DNA of 64,000 nt, from the NCBI RefSeq assembly GCF_003054965.1, contig NZ_MIES01000005.1, forward strand, positions 19,348-83,347, in the 5' to 3' direction. The DNA comes from Saccharospirillum sp. MSK14-1. Lineage in GTDB: Bacteria > Pseudomonadota > Gammaproteobacteria > Pseudomonadales > Natronospirillaceae. The notes under the pieces were generated by a model that had not been told where the DNA came from, searched no databases, and worked only from the letters and a program-made list of their open reading frames with translations. How positions within the stretch are numbered: the first letter of the stretch is position 1; the number at the start of each line of letters is the position of its first letter. Positions 46,535 through 54,728 of the stretch are shown one piece after another. Position numbers and translations under genes: made by a program.

Positions 46535-47608
46535 TCAATTAATCAGCGCCCGCCACCAGGCGTCGGTTTGAATATCACCAACATTGGCCAGCGGCATCGC
46601 TTCACCAATGCGCGGTGTCAGCAGTTGCTGGCCGTTGCTTTCGGCAATTGTTGCCAGGCGCTCCAGCGGATCAAACCAGGCGTGCAAGGCCAAATCAAAG
46701 GTACTGTTGTGGATAGGAAACAGGCGGCGCGCACCCAGATCACGATAGGCCTGCCAGGTTTCTTCAGGCGTCATGTGCACACCCGGCCAGGCTTGGTCAT
46801 AGGCGCCGGTTTCCATTAAAGCCAGATCAAACGGACCGAAAGCCGCACCGATGGTTTTAAATCCTGAGAAGTAGCCGCTGTCACCGCTGAAGAAAATTCG
46901 CTGTGTTGGCGTTTCAATCACCCACGACATCCACAACGTCATGTTGCGATCAAACAGCCCACGCCCGGAAAAATGCTGCGCTGGCGTTGAGGTAAAACGC
47001 ACATTGCCAACGGTGGTTTCTTGCCACCAGCGAAACTCCTGAATCTTCTCCGGCGCAACCCCCCAACTCACCAAGGTGGTCGCCACGCCTTCGGGCACCA
47101 AAAATTGCGACACTTTGTCTTTCAGTTGGCGAATACTGGCTTTGTCGAGATGATCGTAGTGGTTATGTGAAATCAGCACACCTTTGATGGGCGGCAAGTC
47201 GGCTGGGTTCATGGGCAATTCGTGAAACCGTTTCGGGCCGGCCCACTGCACCGGTGACGCTCGCTTGGACAACACCGGATCGGTCAACCACAGATCGCCG
47301 TCCAGGCGCAGCAACAATGATGAGTGCCCCAGTCGGTAGAGCTGATCCTCGGCATCCTTCAATAACGCGGCTGCCGACATAGGCTCCACCGGCACGACCC
47401 CGGCCTCGGGTTGAGAGCGGTCATCCTTTTCAAACAGGAAGCGCCTGAACATGCGAAAACCGGATGCATTGGGTCGCATCGGGTCGATGTTGGCGTAGCG
47501 ACCATCGGCGGTATCTGCGGTTGGTTGCGGTGCTGTGAGTTCTCGTGCCATAAAGCCTCCCAACAGAAGTATCACCACGATGGCCATCAGCCATATCCAG
47601 CGTTTCAT
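46535..47608 (-). CDS. Metallo-beta-lactamase-fold hydrolase, UlaG/NAPE-PLD-like, membrane-anchored
   Basis: 357 residues. One N-terminal helix (WIWLMAIVVILLLGGFMA) is followed by the MBL domain: GHSSLLLRLDGDLWLTDPVL, metal motif ISHNHYDHLDKASI (HxHxDH), FFSGDSGYF and FPIHNSTFDLALHAWFDP. This is the lactonase/NAPE-phospholipase-D-like branch, often with ATQHFSGRGLFDRN (here PAQHFSGRGLFDRN). It is probably periplasmic-facing. The substrate, possibly a phospholipid, is unverified. Confidence 0.88.
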   Translation of the reverse strand: MKRWIWLMAIVVILLLGGFMARELTAPQPTADTADGRYANIDPMRPNASGFRMFRRFLFEKDDRSQPEAGVVPVEPMSAAALLKDAEDQLYRLGHSSLLLRLDGDLWLTDPVLSKRASPVQWAGPKRFHELPMNPADLPPIKGVLISHNHYDHLDKASIRQLKDKVSQFLVPEGVATTLVSWGVAPEKIQEFRWWQETTVGNVRFTSTPAQHFSGRGLFDRNMTLWMSWVIETPTQRIFFSGDSGYFSGFKTIGAAFGPFDLALMETGAYDQAWPGVHMTPEETWQAYRDLGARRLFPIHNSTFDLALHAWFDPLERLATIAESNGQQLLTPRIGEAMPLANVGDIQTDAWWRALIN

Positions 47609-47757
47609 TGGCGAATCTCAGTTGCATCATCAATCAAGGGAAATGCCAGGCAATCACCCGACAACCATAAACTATACGCGCCAGTTTACTTTTCGGATGC
47701 ACAGAGTAAACCGCTCAGTGTAATATAGTGACTTCTTACCCAGACCGACTGCCTGTT

Positions 47758-48381
47758 ATGACTGTGACCAAAAAACGCCTTAGCGAGCGAAAACACCAGG
47801 CCATCCTTGACGCTGCAGCCGAAGAATTTATGGAGTTTGGATTTCAGGGTGCCAACATGGACCGAGTGGCCAGCCGGGCTGAAGTCTCCAAGCGCACCGT
47901 CTATAACCACTTTGCCAGCAAAGAAAGCCTGTTTGAGAGCATTACTCGCCAAATCTGGCATCAGGCTCAGACGGCGACCGATGTGCCGTTTCAGGCAGAC
48001 GTCGCCATCGCCGACCAATTACTGAACATTGCCGAACGCGAGCTGGCCTTGTTGGAATCGCCCCACTACCTGAGGCTAACGGCTGTGGTACTGGCCGAAT
48101 TTGCCCGGTCACAGGAGTTAGCGACCCAGGCTCGTGATTGGGTAAAGCAGGAGGAGAGCGGTGCACGGCGCTGGATGGATCAGGCGGTAGCAGCAGGACG
48201 CCTGAATACAGACGACGCCGAAACCGCCACCACACAATTTTTCAGCCTGATCAAAGGACGGGCATTCTGGCCCCAGATGATTGAGCACGCGCCCATTCCA
48301 ACCGCCGCGGAACAAGCTCGCATTGCTCAGAGCAGCGTAGCGCTCTTTCTTGATCACTATGGGTTAAAGGATGACCGCTAA
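47758..48381 (+). CDS. TetR-family transcriptional regulator
   Basis: 207 residues from the ATG at 47758; upstream sequence carries a TAATATAG-like promoter, so the earlier in-frame start at 47728 is unlikely. The HTH is in AILDAAAEEFMEFGFQGANMDRVASRAEVSKRTVYNHFASKESLFESI (core RAEVSKRTVYNHFASKE). The C-terminus resembles AefR-like TetR ligand domains. It is divergent from the UlaG-like gene (149 bp apart) and may regulate it. Confidence 0.9.
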   Translation: MTVTKKRLSERKHQAILDAAAEEFMEFGFQGANMDRVASRAEVSKRTVYNHFASKESLFESITRQIWHQAQTATDVPFQADVAIADQLLNIAERELALLESPHYLRLTAVVLAEFARSQELATQARDWVKQEESGARRWMDQAVAAGRLNTDDAETATTQFFSLIKGRAFWPQMIEHAPIPTAAEQARIAQSSVALFLDHYGLKDDR

Positions 48382-48394
48382 GCAACCGGATCAC

Positions 48395-48682
48395 TCAGCG
48401 ATCAAACAGTGAATCGCCTAACTGATCGATCATCAACCGAGCTTTTACCACGGTAAAATCACAGGCTTCATCCTGACCCGCCACCAAATCGGATCGGATA
48501 AAGGTGTGGCGTTTGTCCGCATCGGTCAACGACTCAATGATGCCACTGACCCGGAACTGACCGCCTTCCACCAGCGGCGTTGGTGTAATGCGATAGCCTT
48601 TGTATTCGACCGCCTCGCCCTGAACCTGCTGACCACCGGTTGAAGCGGAACTGCTTAACCAATCTTTAATGCGTTTGAACAT
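48395..48682 (-). CDS. HlyU-family protein
   Basis: 95 residues: MFKRIKDWLSSSASTGG, then VEYKGYRITPTPLVEGGQFRVSGIIES and HTFIRSDLVAGQDEACDFTVVKARLMIDQLGDSLF. This is the HlyU/DUF1820-like small protein pattern (short core: YKGYRITPTPLVEGGQFRV). The name comes from the Vibrio haemolysin regulator, but most members are uncharacterised. It converges with the TetR gene. Confidence 0.85.
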   Translation of the reverse strand: MFKRIKDWLSSSASTGGQQVQGEAVEYKGYRITPTPLVEGGQFRVSGIIESLTDADKRHTFIRSDLVAGQDEACDFTVVKARLMIDQLGDSLFDR

Positions 48683-48812
48683 CGATTGACCCTTCCTACG
48701 AGAAATCGGTCGGGATTGTAACGCCTTTGCCGTCAGATGGTGTCAAAAATACGCCTTCGTAGATCACGGGCTTTGAAATCGATTACAAAACTCGAACACA
48801 CCACGCTGCTGA

Positions 48813-48841
48813 TGTTACCGACGTCCGTGAAGTGTTACCGA
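48813..48841 (+). promoter_or_regulatory. Two TGTTACCGA direct repeats, candidate activator sites (CbrB-like)
   Basis: TGTTACCGA occurs at 48813-48821 and 48833-48841, exactly 20 bp apart (two helical turns), about 95-120 bp upstream of the sigma-54 promoter. A reverse-type GTAAC follows at 48901-48905. Enhancer-binding proteins act from such positions, and CbrB of Pseudomonas recognises TGTTAC half-sites at crcZ promoters. Assignment to a CbrB orthologue is inference. Confidence 0.5.
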
Positions 48842-48933
48842 TTCACACGTCAAGAAGCCGTAAACGAGAATGAAATTGATCGATTATTAATCGAAAGATC
48901 GTAACTTATTGTTTTTATTGGTTTTTTAAAACC

Positions 48934-48949
48934 TGGCACAGCACCTGCT
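48934..48949 (+). promoter_or_regulatory. Sigma-54 (RpoN) promoter
   Basis: TGGCAC-AGCAC-CTGCT matches the consensus TGGCAC-N5-TTGCW, with GG at 48935-48936 and GC at 48947-48948 separated by exactly 10 bp. Only one base of the -12 element differs. Transcription would start near 48959-48961, just before the first of three CA-motif hairpins. Confidence 0.75.
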
Positions 48950-48959
48950 CTATACAACG

Positions 48960-49110
48960 CACAACGATAAAGACACCCCTCAATAACAACAATAAAGGGG
49001 TGAGATAAGAACGATAAGCGCCCATCCAAAAACAAGAATAAGGGCGCTGTTTTTATTTAAGGCCTTCCAAAAACAATAAGAGGGCCCGCTTAACGTCCGC
49101 ACGACCCTCT
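48960..49110 (+). ncRNA. Candidate CrcZ-like small RNA (Hfq/Crc-sequestering)
   Basis: No coding sequence fits this stretch. Three stem-loops follow the sigma-54 promoter. Hairpin 1 is CACCCCT/AGGGGTG (48974-48980, 48996-49002) with a 15-nt loop holding three overlapping AANAANAA motifs. Hairpin 2 is AGCGCCC/GGGCGCT (49017-49023, 49042-49048) with an 18-nt loop holding three more. Hairpin 3 is GGCCTTC/GAGGGCC (49061-49067, 49080-49086, one G-U pair) with a 12-nt loop; two motifs lie in or at its edge. Presenting CA motifs in single-stranded loops is how CrcZ and CrcY titrate Hfq/Crc in Pseudomonas. The 3' end is uncertain: either the U-rich run after hairpin 2 (49049-49058) or the AGAGGG/CCCTCT stem ending at 49110. 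Expected function: relief of catabolite repression under poor carbon supply. Confidence 0.65.
49017..49058 (+). terminator. Possible internal or final rho-independent terminator of the small RNA
   Basis: The perfect 7-bp GC-rich stem of hairpin 2 is followed by GTTTTTATTT. The 18-nt loop is long for a terminator. Read-through would include the third CA-motif hairpin. Confidence 0.4.
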
Positions 49111-49147
49111 CTCATTTGCATCCCCTCAGCGTTATGCCTCGGTTGCT

Positions 49148-50158
49148 TCAACGCCAGCCGGACAATTCCTGTGTAACAATCGTTTCAAGCATCTCAATGC
49201 TGTCATCGCTGTCGTTTAAACAAGGCAAGACCTCACAGGCTTCGCCACCGGCCTCGAGAAATGTTTTACGGCCTTCGATGCCAATCTCCTCCAGTGTTTC
49301 AATGCAATCCGACACAAACGCCGGCATCACCACAGCAATGCGCTTAACGCCGTCACCCGGTAACTGCTCAAGCACCTCGGCGGTATAGGGCTTAAGCCAG
49401 TCGGTTGGCCCTAATCGGCTTTGAAATGTGACTCGTACACGCTCTTCCGGCCAGCCCAAAGCTTCACGCACCAGACGCGCTGTTTTCTGGCAATGGCAGT
49501 AATAAGGATCGCCCAGATCAAAGTATTTTTGCGGCAACCCATGGAAGGAAAACAACAAGACATCCGGTTCCTGCTCCAGCGTTGCCAACTGACTGCGTAT
49601 GCGTTGGGTCAGCGCCTGAACGTGGGCCGGGTGATCGTACCAGGGATGCGCTACCCGCAATGTCGGCTGCCAACGTTTGGCTTTCAGCGCATCGAAGACA
49701 GCATCAGTCACCGAAGCCGTGGTGGTCGCGGAATATTGCGGATAGAGCGGTACAATTAAGAGCCGATCACAGCCTGCGTCGGTTAAGGCATCCAGACGCT
49801 CAGAAATGGATGGGTTGCCATAACGCATGGCCCAGTCAACGACCACATCGTCAAAGCGTTGCTGCAACCGCTCCGCCTGACGCCGCGTGTAGTAACGCAG
49901 CGGCGATTCATTGCTCTCTTCGAGCCAGATCTTGCGATAAGCCTCGGCCGATTTACGCGGACGGAAGGTGAGTATCGGACCATTCAGCACCGGCCACCAC
50001 AGCAGTGGATGCAGTTCGATCACCCGGCGATCGGACAAAAACTCTTTCAGGTAACGCCGCACGCTCCAGTAGTCGGTAGCATCGGGTGTGCCGAGGTTGA
50101 CCAACAAAACGCCTAGACGACCATAGGAGACGGGAGGGTGTTGCGCTGCGTCTTTCAT
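49148..50158 (-). CDS. hemH: Ferrochelatase
   Basis: 336 residues, normal for HemH, which inserts Fe2+ into protoporphyrin IX. Diagnostic segments: GVLLVNLGTPDATDYWSVRRYLKEFLSDRRVIE, LLFSFHGLPQKYFDLGDPYYCHCQKTARLV (the SFHGLP catalytic His) and VVMPAFVSDCIETLEEIGIEGRKTFLEAGG. It is transcribed toward the small RNA locus and divergently from crbS with 262 bp between. Confidence 0.98.
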   Translation of the reverse strand: MKDAAQHPPVSYGRLGVLLVNLGTPDATDYWSVRRYLKEFLSDRRVIELHPLLWWPVLNGPILTFRPRKSAEAYRKIWLEESNESPLRYYTRRQAERLQQRFDDVVVDWAMRYGNPSISERLDALTDAGCDRLLIVPLYPQYSATTTASVTDAVFDALKAKRWQPTLRVAHPWYDHPAHVQALTQRIRSQLATLEQEPDVLLFSFHGLPQKYFDLGDPYYCHCQKTARLVREALGWPEERVRVTFQSRLGPTDWLKPYTAEVLEQLPGDGVKRIAVVMPAFVSDCIETLEEIGIEGRKTFLEAGGEACEVLPCLNDSDDSIEMLETIVTQELSGWR

Positions 50159-50420
50159 TCACTGCATCCAGAACATGGCGATCATCATAAACACCGATGA
50201 CGCACAGAAAATTTCACGCCGCTTTCACGGATGATCGGCGATAACGAGCGTTGTATTTTTGATCGTTATACGCCAGAACACCACCGACCTAAAATTGATC
50301 GGCCCTATCAAGGCGATGCGGCGCCGCTGAGGCTTTCTGGTACTATTCGTTCAAGCCGCCGTCCAGGATCACTGCCGGCGCGAGCGGCGCCATAATAACA
50401 AAGACAAGGCTGCAATCGTG

Positions 50421-53400
50421 ATGAACCCCTGGTCCATCTTTATGCTGGCCATCGCCTATGTGACGCTGCTGTTTGGCTTGGCGCTCTTTGGTGATCGGCA
50501 AAAGGAACGTCGCTGGCCAAACTGGGTCAACGCGACCATCTATGCGCTGTCTCTGGCTGTTTACTGTACCAGCTGGACCTATTATGGCGGTGTTGGCCGC
50601 GCGGCCAGCAGCGGCTGGGATTTTCTGCCCATCTACCTCGGCCCCATTCTGGTGTTCGTGTTTGGCGGTTCTTTGCTGCACAAGATTGTGAAAATCGGCA
50701 AACGCCAGAACACCACCTCCATCGCCGATTTCCTCGCTTCCCGGTACGGCAAACGCAATGGCATTGCCTTGCTGGTCACCGGCATCTGCACGCTGGCCGG
50801 TGTGCCGTATATCGCACTGCAATTGAAGGCGGTGTCGACCAGTCTGGAAGTACTGGTTGACCCTGCCTTGATGGTTCAAAACGGCATTACCGATACCGCC
50901 CTGGTGGTGGCCATGGCCATGATCGGTTTCGCCACACTCTTTGGCACCCGTCAGGTCAATGTCTCTGAACACCATCGGGGCATGATGTTCGCCATTGCCT
51001 TTGAGTCGATCGTCAAACTGGCCGCTCTGATCAGCCTGGCGGTCTTTGTCATTTTTGTGTTCTTCACCGGGCCCAGTGAATTTTCCCAGGTGTATCAGCA
51101 ACTGGGCCGTTTTGAATGGCACGGCATGTCACTGAACTTTCTGACGCAGGTAATTCTCGCCGCCAGTGCCATTCTGGTTTTGCCGCGACAGTTTCATGTG
51201 ACCGTGGTCGAAAATACCGACAGAGACCACGTTAAGGTCGCGCGATGGATATTTACCGGCTACCTGATACTGATCAGCCTGGTGATTCTGCCGATCACCA
51301 CCGCTGGGCTATCGCTGTTTCCCGTCGGCAGTGTGAATGCCGATACCTACGTGCTGTTGATTCCACAGGCCAGCCAACAGAACTGGTTATCAGCACTGAT
51401 GTTTATTGGGGGTTTCTCGGCATCGACCGCGATGATCGTGATCACCACCCTCACGCTGTCCACCATGCTCAGCAATGACGTGGTGCTGCCGCTGGTTATG
51501 CATCGCCGCCTGGCCGAACCTCACGCCCAGGTTGGACCGATGCTGATTCTGCTGCGCCGTGGCGCCATCGTCGCGGTGATTCTTGCCGCCTGGCTGTATC
51601 ACCATTCCTTTGGCGGCATTGATGAACTCTCAACCATCGGTTTGCTGGCTTTTTCACTGGTCGTACAACTGATGCCGGCGTTGCTCGGTGGCCTGTACTG
51701 GACCAAAGGCAATGCCTGGGGCGCTTACGCAGGCATGACCGTCGGCACACTGATCTGGGCCTGGACGCTCATGGTACCCACACTGGTGCGCTCGACCATG
51801 CTCCCGGAAGCACTGCTCACCGACGGACTGTTTGGTCTGAGCTGGCTGCGCCCGGAAGCCATGTTTGGATTTGAGTTTTCCGATTCGTTAAGCCACGGCG
51901 TTTTCTTCAGCCTGATCGCCAACATCACGCTCTATGTCTGGGTATCACGACGCACTTACCCCAGTCTCAACGACCGCATGCAGGCCACCGCTTATGTGAA
52001 AATGGACGAGCATCTGCATCAGCCCGGTCAATTGCCCAAAAAGAGCACCATTCGCGTAGCCGACCTGGTTTCAATGCTGGAGCGTTTTGCCGGGGTCGGC
52101 CGCAGCCGCGAACTGGTGGAAGACTTCGAACGCGTCAACCACCTGCAATTGCACGATCAGGAACCGCCGACCCCGGATTTTATTCGTTACGTCGAACGCA
52201 CGCTTTCCGGTGTCATAGGCGCCAGTTCAGCCCGCGCACTGATGCATTCTGCCTTGTCGGGTCGGCATTTGAATTTTGAAGATGTCGTCACCTTCTTCGA
52301 TGAAACCACTCAGGCCATCCAGTTCAACCAAAAGGTGCTGTCGGCCACACTGGAAAACATCGATCACGGCGTTTCGGTGATTGATCGTGATATGTGCCTG
52401 GTCGCCTGGAACCGCAAATACCTGGAAATGTATTCCTACCCCAAAGGCATGATCCGGGTGGGTGTTCCGGTTGCCAGTCTGGTGCGTTACAACGCCGAGC
52501 GTGGCGAATGCGGCCCGGGTTCGCCCGACGAACACGTGCGCCGGCGCCTGGACCACCTCAAGCAAGGCTCCTCGCATCGGTTTATCCGGGTACGCACCGA
52601 CGGCTCCGTGATCGAGATGCGCGGCAACCCACTGCCCGGCGGCGGCTTTGTTACCACCTTCAACGACATTACCGAATTCGTTCGCGCGCAGGATGAACTG
52701 GAAGACGCCAAGAATACGCTGGAACTGCGCGTCACCGAACGCACCGAGGCATTGCGTGAGGAAATCAAAGAACGCGAACGTGCCGAATCGGCACTGCTGG
52801 CCGCCAAGAGCGACGCGGAACGCGCCAACGCCAGTAAAACTCGCTTTCTGGCGTTGGCCAGCCACGACATTCTGCAACCGTTAAACGCAGCGCGCCTCTA
52901 TGCGGCGTCATTGAGTGAGCAATGGCCAGGCGAAAGCACCTTGCTGAAGCTCGACCAATCGTTGCGCACCACAGAAGAACTGATGTCGACGCTGCTGGAA
53001 ATTGCCCGCCTGGATGGTAACGACGAACCGGTCCAACCGGAGCCGCTGAGCTTAGCCACTCTGTTCGAAAGCATTCGTAACGAATTCACGCCCGTCGCCG
53101 AAGAGAAAAACCTCATTCTGCGCGTACGAGCGAGTCACCTGACGGTGATGTCCGTCCCCAATTCGCTGCGCAGGATTCTGCAGAATATGGTGTCCAATGC
53201 CATTAAATACACCCGTTCCGGCGGTGTTCTGCTCGGCGCTCGCTTACGCGGCGACCGCGTCGTTATCCAGGTGTGGGACACCGGCCTGGGCATCGATGAT
53301 CAAGACCTCAAACGCATCTTTCAGGATTTCACCCGCCTCGATCAACACAGTCAGGAAGCCCAAGGCGTCGGTCTGGGGCTGGGCGTTGTGGCTCGACTCA

Positions 53401-53888
53401 GTCAATTACTGAACCATCCGGTAACGGTGCGTTCTCGCCCAGGCTTTGGCTCGTGTTTTGAAGTCAGCCTGCCTCGCGGCCAGCTCGATCGGGTGGTACC
53501 TATGTTGCCCACACTGGCGCGCGAGCAAGGCGATTTTGGATTCCGAGTCCTGGTCATCGACAACGAACCCCAGAATGTGGATGCGCTGGTTACACTGCTG
53601 CAACGTTGGGGCTGCCAGACAGATTTCGCCAACCGCTGTGAACAGGCGCTGCAATCACCCCCACCGGACTTGGTCTTGCTCGATTACCACCTGGGCGAAG
53701 CCGACACCGGCCTGAGTCTCTATCCGCGCTTGCTCGATCAGTGGGGCGAGAAAATTCCTGGCATCCTGATCACCGCCCATCCTGATGAGCAACTGCGGGG
53801 CCAGGCGGAAGCGTTGGGGTTGGGTTTCTTGCGCAAACCGGTCAAACCGGCGGCGTTGCGGGCCTTGTTACGCGCCCGCGTCGGCTAA
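50421..53888 (+). CDS. crbS: CrbS/MxtR-type hybrid sensor kinase with SLC5 transporter domain
   Basis: About 1155 residues. The N-terminal ~500 residues are a sodium:solute symporter (SLC5) module of about 13 helices (LAVYCTSWTYYGGVGRAASSG; FGTRQVNVSEHHRGMMFAIAFES; LSTIGLLAFSLVVQLMPALLGGLYW). A linker and PAS domain follow (ENIDHGVSVIDRDMCLVAWNRKYLEMY), then a coiled coil, HisKA with His in ALASHDILQPLNAARLYAASL, HATPase_c (NMVSNAIKYT; DTGLGI; GVGLGLGVVARL) and a C-terminal receiver (LVLLDYHLGEADTGLSLY). The transporter-kinase-receiver order fits CrbS/MxtR more than CbrA, which lacks the receiver. A GTG at 50418, one codon earlier, is also possible and has slightly better Shine-Dalgarno spacing. 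It probably senses uptake of a carboxylate and controls acs with the adjacent CrbR. Confidence 0.93.
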   Translation: MNPWSIFMLAIAYVTLLFGLALFGDRQKERRWPNWVNATIYALSLAVYCTSWTYYGGVGRAASSGWDFLPIYLGPILVFVFGGSLLHKIVKIGKRQNTTSIADFLASRYGKRNGIALLVTGICTLAGVPYIALQLKAVSTSLEVLVDPALMVQNGITDTALVVAMAMIGFATLFGTRQVNVSEHHRGMMFAIAFESIVKLAALISLAVFVIFVFFTGPSEFSQVYQQLGRFEWHGMSLNFLTQVILAASAILVLPRQFHVTVVENTDRDHVKVARWIFTGYLILISLVILPITTAGLSLFPVGSVNADTYVLLIPQASQQNWLSALMFIGGFSASTAMIVITTLTLSTMLSNDVVLPLVMHRRLAEPHAQVGPMLILLRRGAIVAVILAAWLYHHSFGGIDELSTIGLLAFSLVVQLMPALLGGLYWTKGNAWGAYAGMTVGTLIWAWTLMVPTLVRSTMLPEALLTDGLFGLSWLRPEAMFGFEFSDSLSHGVFFSLIANITLYVWVSRRTYPSLNDRMQATAYVKMDEHLHQPGQLPKKSTIRVADLVSMLERFAGVGRSRELVEDFERVNHLQLHDQEPPTPDFIRYVERTLSGVIGASSARALMHSALSGRHLNFEDVVTFFDETTQAIQFNQKVLSATLENIDHGVSVIDRDMCLVAWNRKYLEMYSYPKGMIRVGVPVASLVRYNAERGECGPGSPDEHVRRRLDHLKQGSSHRFIRVRTDGSVIEMRGNPLPGGGFVTTFNDITEFVRAQDELEDAKNTLELRVTERTEALREEIKERERAESALLAAKSDAERANASKTRFLALASHDILQPLNAARLYAASLSEQWPGESTLLKLDQSLRTTEELMSTLLEIARLDGNDEPVQPEPLSLATLFESIRNEFTPVAEEKNLILRVRASHLTVMSVPNSLRRILQNMVSNAIKYTRSGGVLLGARLRGDRVVIQVWDTGLGIDDQDLKRIFQDFTRLDQHSQEAQGVGLGLGVVARLSQLLNHPVTVRSRPGFGSCFEVSLPRGQLDRVVPMLPTLAREQGDFGFRVLVIDNEPQNVDALVTLLQRWGCQTDFANRCEQALQSPPPDLVLLDYHLGEADTGLSLYPRLLDQWGEKIPGILITAHPDEQLRGQAEALGLGFLRKPVKPAALRALLRARVG

Positions 53889-53899
53889 ACAGCCCGGTG

Positions 53900-54556
53900 C
53901 TAGTTCTGTAAGGAAGGATCGGATTCCATCGCCAGGCGGTTGGCCAATATCACGGCCTGGGTGCGATTGAGCACGCCCAACTTGCGGAATATGGCCGTGA
54001 CATGCGCTTTGACGGTGGCTTCTGAAATGCTCAGATCATAGGCGATCTGTTTGTTCAGACGACCTCGCTGCAATTGCTGCAAAACGCGCAACTGTTGGTC
54101 AGTCAGGTCTTGAATGCGCTGAGCAATATCGGCCATCTCGGCGTCGTCTTCACGATCGGGCAAACCATCTGGCCACACTTCGTCGCCCGCCAGCACCTGA
54201 GTCACAGCGGCCTGAATATCACGGGTCGAGGTCGACTTGGCAATAAACCCCAGCGCACCCAGCGCCCGGGTTCGGGCGATAATCGCCGGATCGTCACTGC
54301 CGGAAATCACCACCAGCGGCACATCAGGGAATTCTTTGCGAATCTGTACCAGACCGAAAAAACCTTCACTGCCGGGCATGCGCAAATCGAGCAGCAGCAG
54401 ATCGTATTCGTCGCCGGCACTGAGCCTCTGGCGGGTTTCATCAAGCGTCGAAGCCAGGTCGATTCGGCTGTCAGCCAGTTCTCCGGTCTGTAACGCCATG
54501 GTCAGTGCATCACGGAACAGCGGATGATCATCAGCAATAAGTAACTGGTAAGACAT
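53900..54556 (-). CDS. crbR: CrbR/ErdR-type LuxR-family response regulator
   Basis: 218 residues from the ATG at 54556 (MSYQLLIADDHPLFRDAL). The receiver domain has DLLLLDLRMPGSEGF (phospho-Asp) and SKSTSTRD. The C-terminal LuxR/FixJ HTH reads LTDQQLRVLQQLQRGRLNKQIAYDLSISEATVKAHVTAIFRKLGVLNRTQAV (core NKQIAYDLSISEATVKAH). It lies convergent with crbS and directly downstream of acs, matching the CrbS-CrbR-acs arrangement of other gammaproteobacteria, where CrbR activates acs. Confidence 0.92.
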   Translation of the reverse strand: MSYQLLIADDHPLFRDALTMALQTGELADSRIDLASTLDETRQRLSAGDEYDLLLLDLRMPGSEGFFGLVQIRKEFPDVPLVVISGSDDPAIIARTRALGALGFIAKSTSTRDIQAAVTQVLAGDEVWPDGLPDREDDAEMADIAQRIQDLTDQQLRVLQQLQRGRLNKQIAYDLSISEATVKAHVTAIFRKLGVLNRTQAVILANRLAMESDPSLQN

Positions 54557-54671
54557 CAAGGGTTTCCTGGCGCAGAACGGTGAGCGAAGCTTAACGGTGA
54601 CCGTTCTGTATTATTGTTTTCGTTCGGTCGCAGTTTGACGCTTTTTTTACCAAGTGTGAACCGTGACACAT

Positions 54672-54696
54672 AAAAAAGCCCGGTCAGACCGGGCTT
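54672..54696 (-). terminator. acs: Rho-independent terminator of acs
   Basis: On the minus strand AAGCCCGGTC pairs with GACCGGGCTT across a single-base loop, followed by TTTTTT (54672-54677 as A on the plus strand). The stem is perfect at 10 bp; the hairpin will open to a normal tri- or tetraloop. It lies 33 bp after the acs stop and separates it from crbR. Confidence 0.85.
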
Positions 54697-54728
54697 CGAG
54701 AGGCGGGCAATGCCCGACAGATGGTTAT

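Larger units (their letters stand above)
48683..49147. other. 465-bp non-coding AT-rich gap between hlyU and hemH
   Basis: Contains, left to right, the upstream region of hlyU, two TGTTACCGA repeats, an AT-rich tract (about 48880-48931) that could bend for enhancer contact, the sigma-54 promoter, the CA-motif RNA, and the 3' flank of hemH. No protein-coding gene is supported. Base composition is visibly lower in GC than the flanks. Confidence 0.8.

Noticed and set aside
48974..49086. Short-repeat array resembling CRISPR
   Set aside because: The stems differ in sequence, the units are irregular in length and there are only three; no cas gene is present.
48960..49110. Reading the three hairpins as only tandem terminators of hemH
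   Set aside because: hemH is transcribed on the minus strand, where none of the stems is followed by a good T-tract. The CA motifs, the sigma-54 promoter and the upstream repeats all point to a plus-strand RNA.
50221..50300. Imperfect inverted repeat (GGCGATAACG ... CGTTATACGCC) between hemH and crbS
   Set aside because: The arms need a bulge and mismatches and the symmetry is weak; nothing ties it to a known regulator.
50343..51122. Long minus-strand open frame (259 codons) inside crbS
   Set aside because: It is a mirror of the high-GC codon bias of crbS; the translated product is His/Gln-rich with no domain, while the plus-strand frame has complete sensor-kinase domains.
50421..53888. Assignment of the SLC5-kinase as CbrA
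   Set aside because: It has a C-terminal receiver domain, its neighbour is a LuxR-type regulator, and acs follows; CbrA normally lacks the receiver and pairs with the NtrC-type CbrB.
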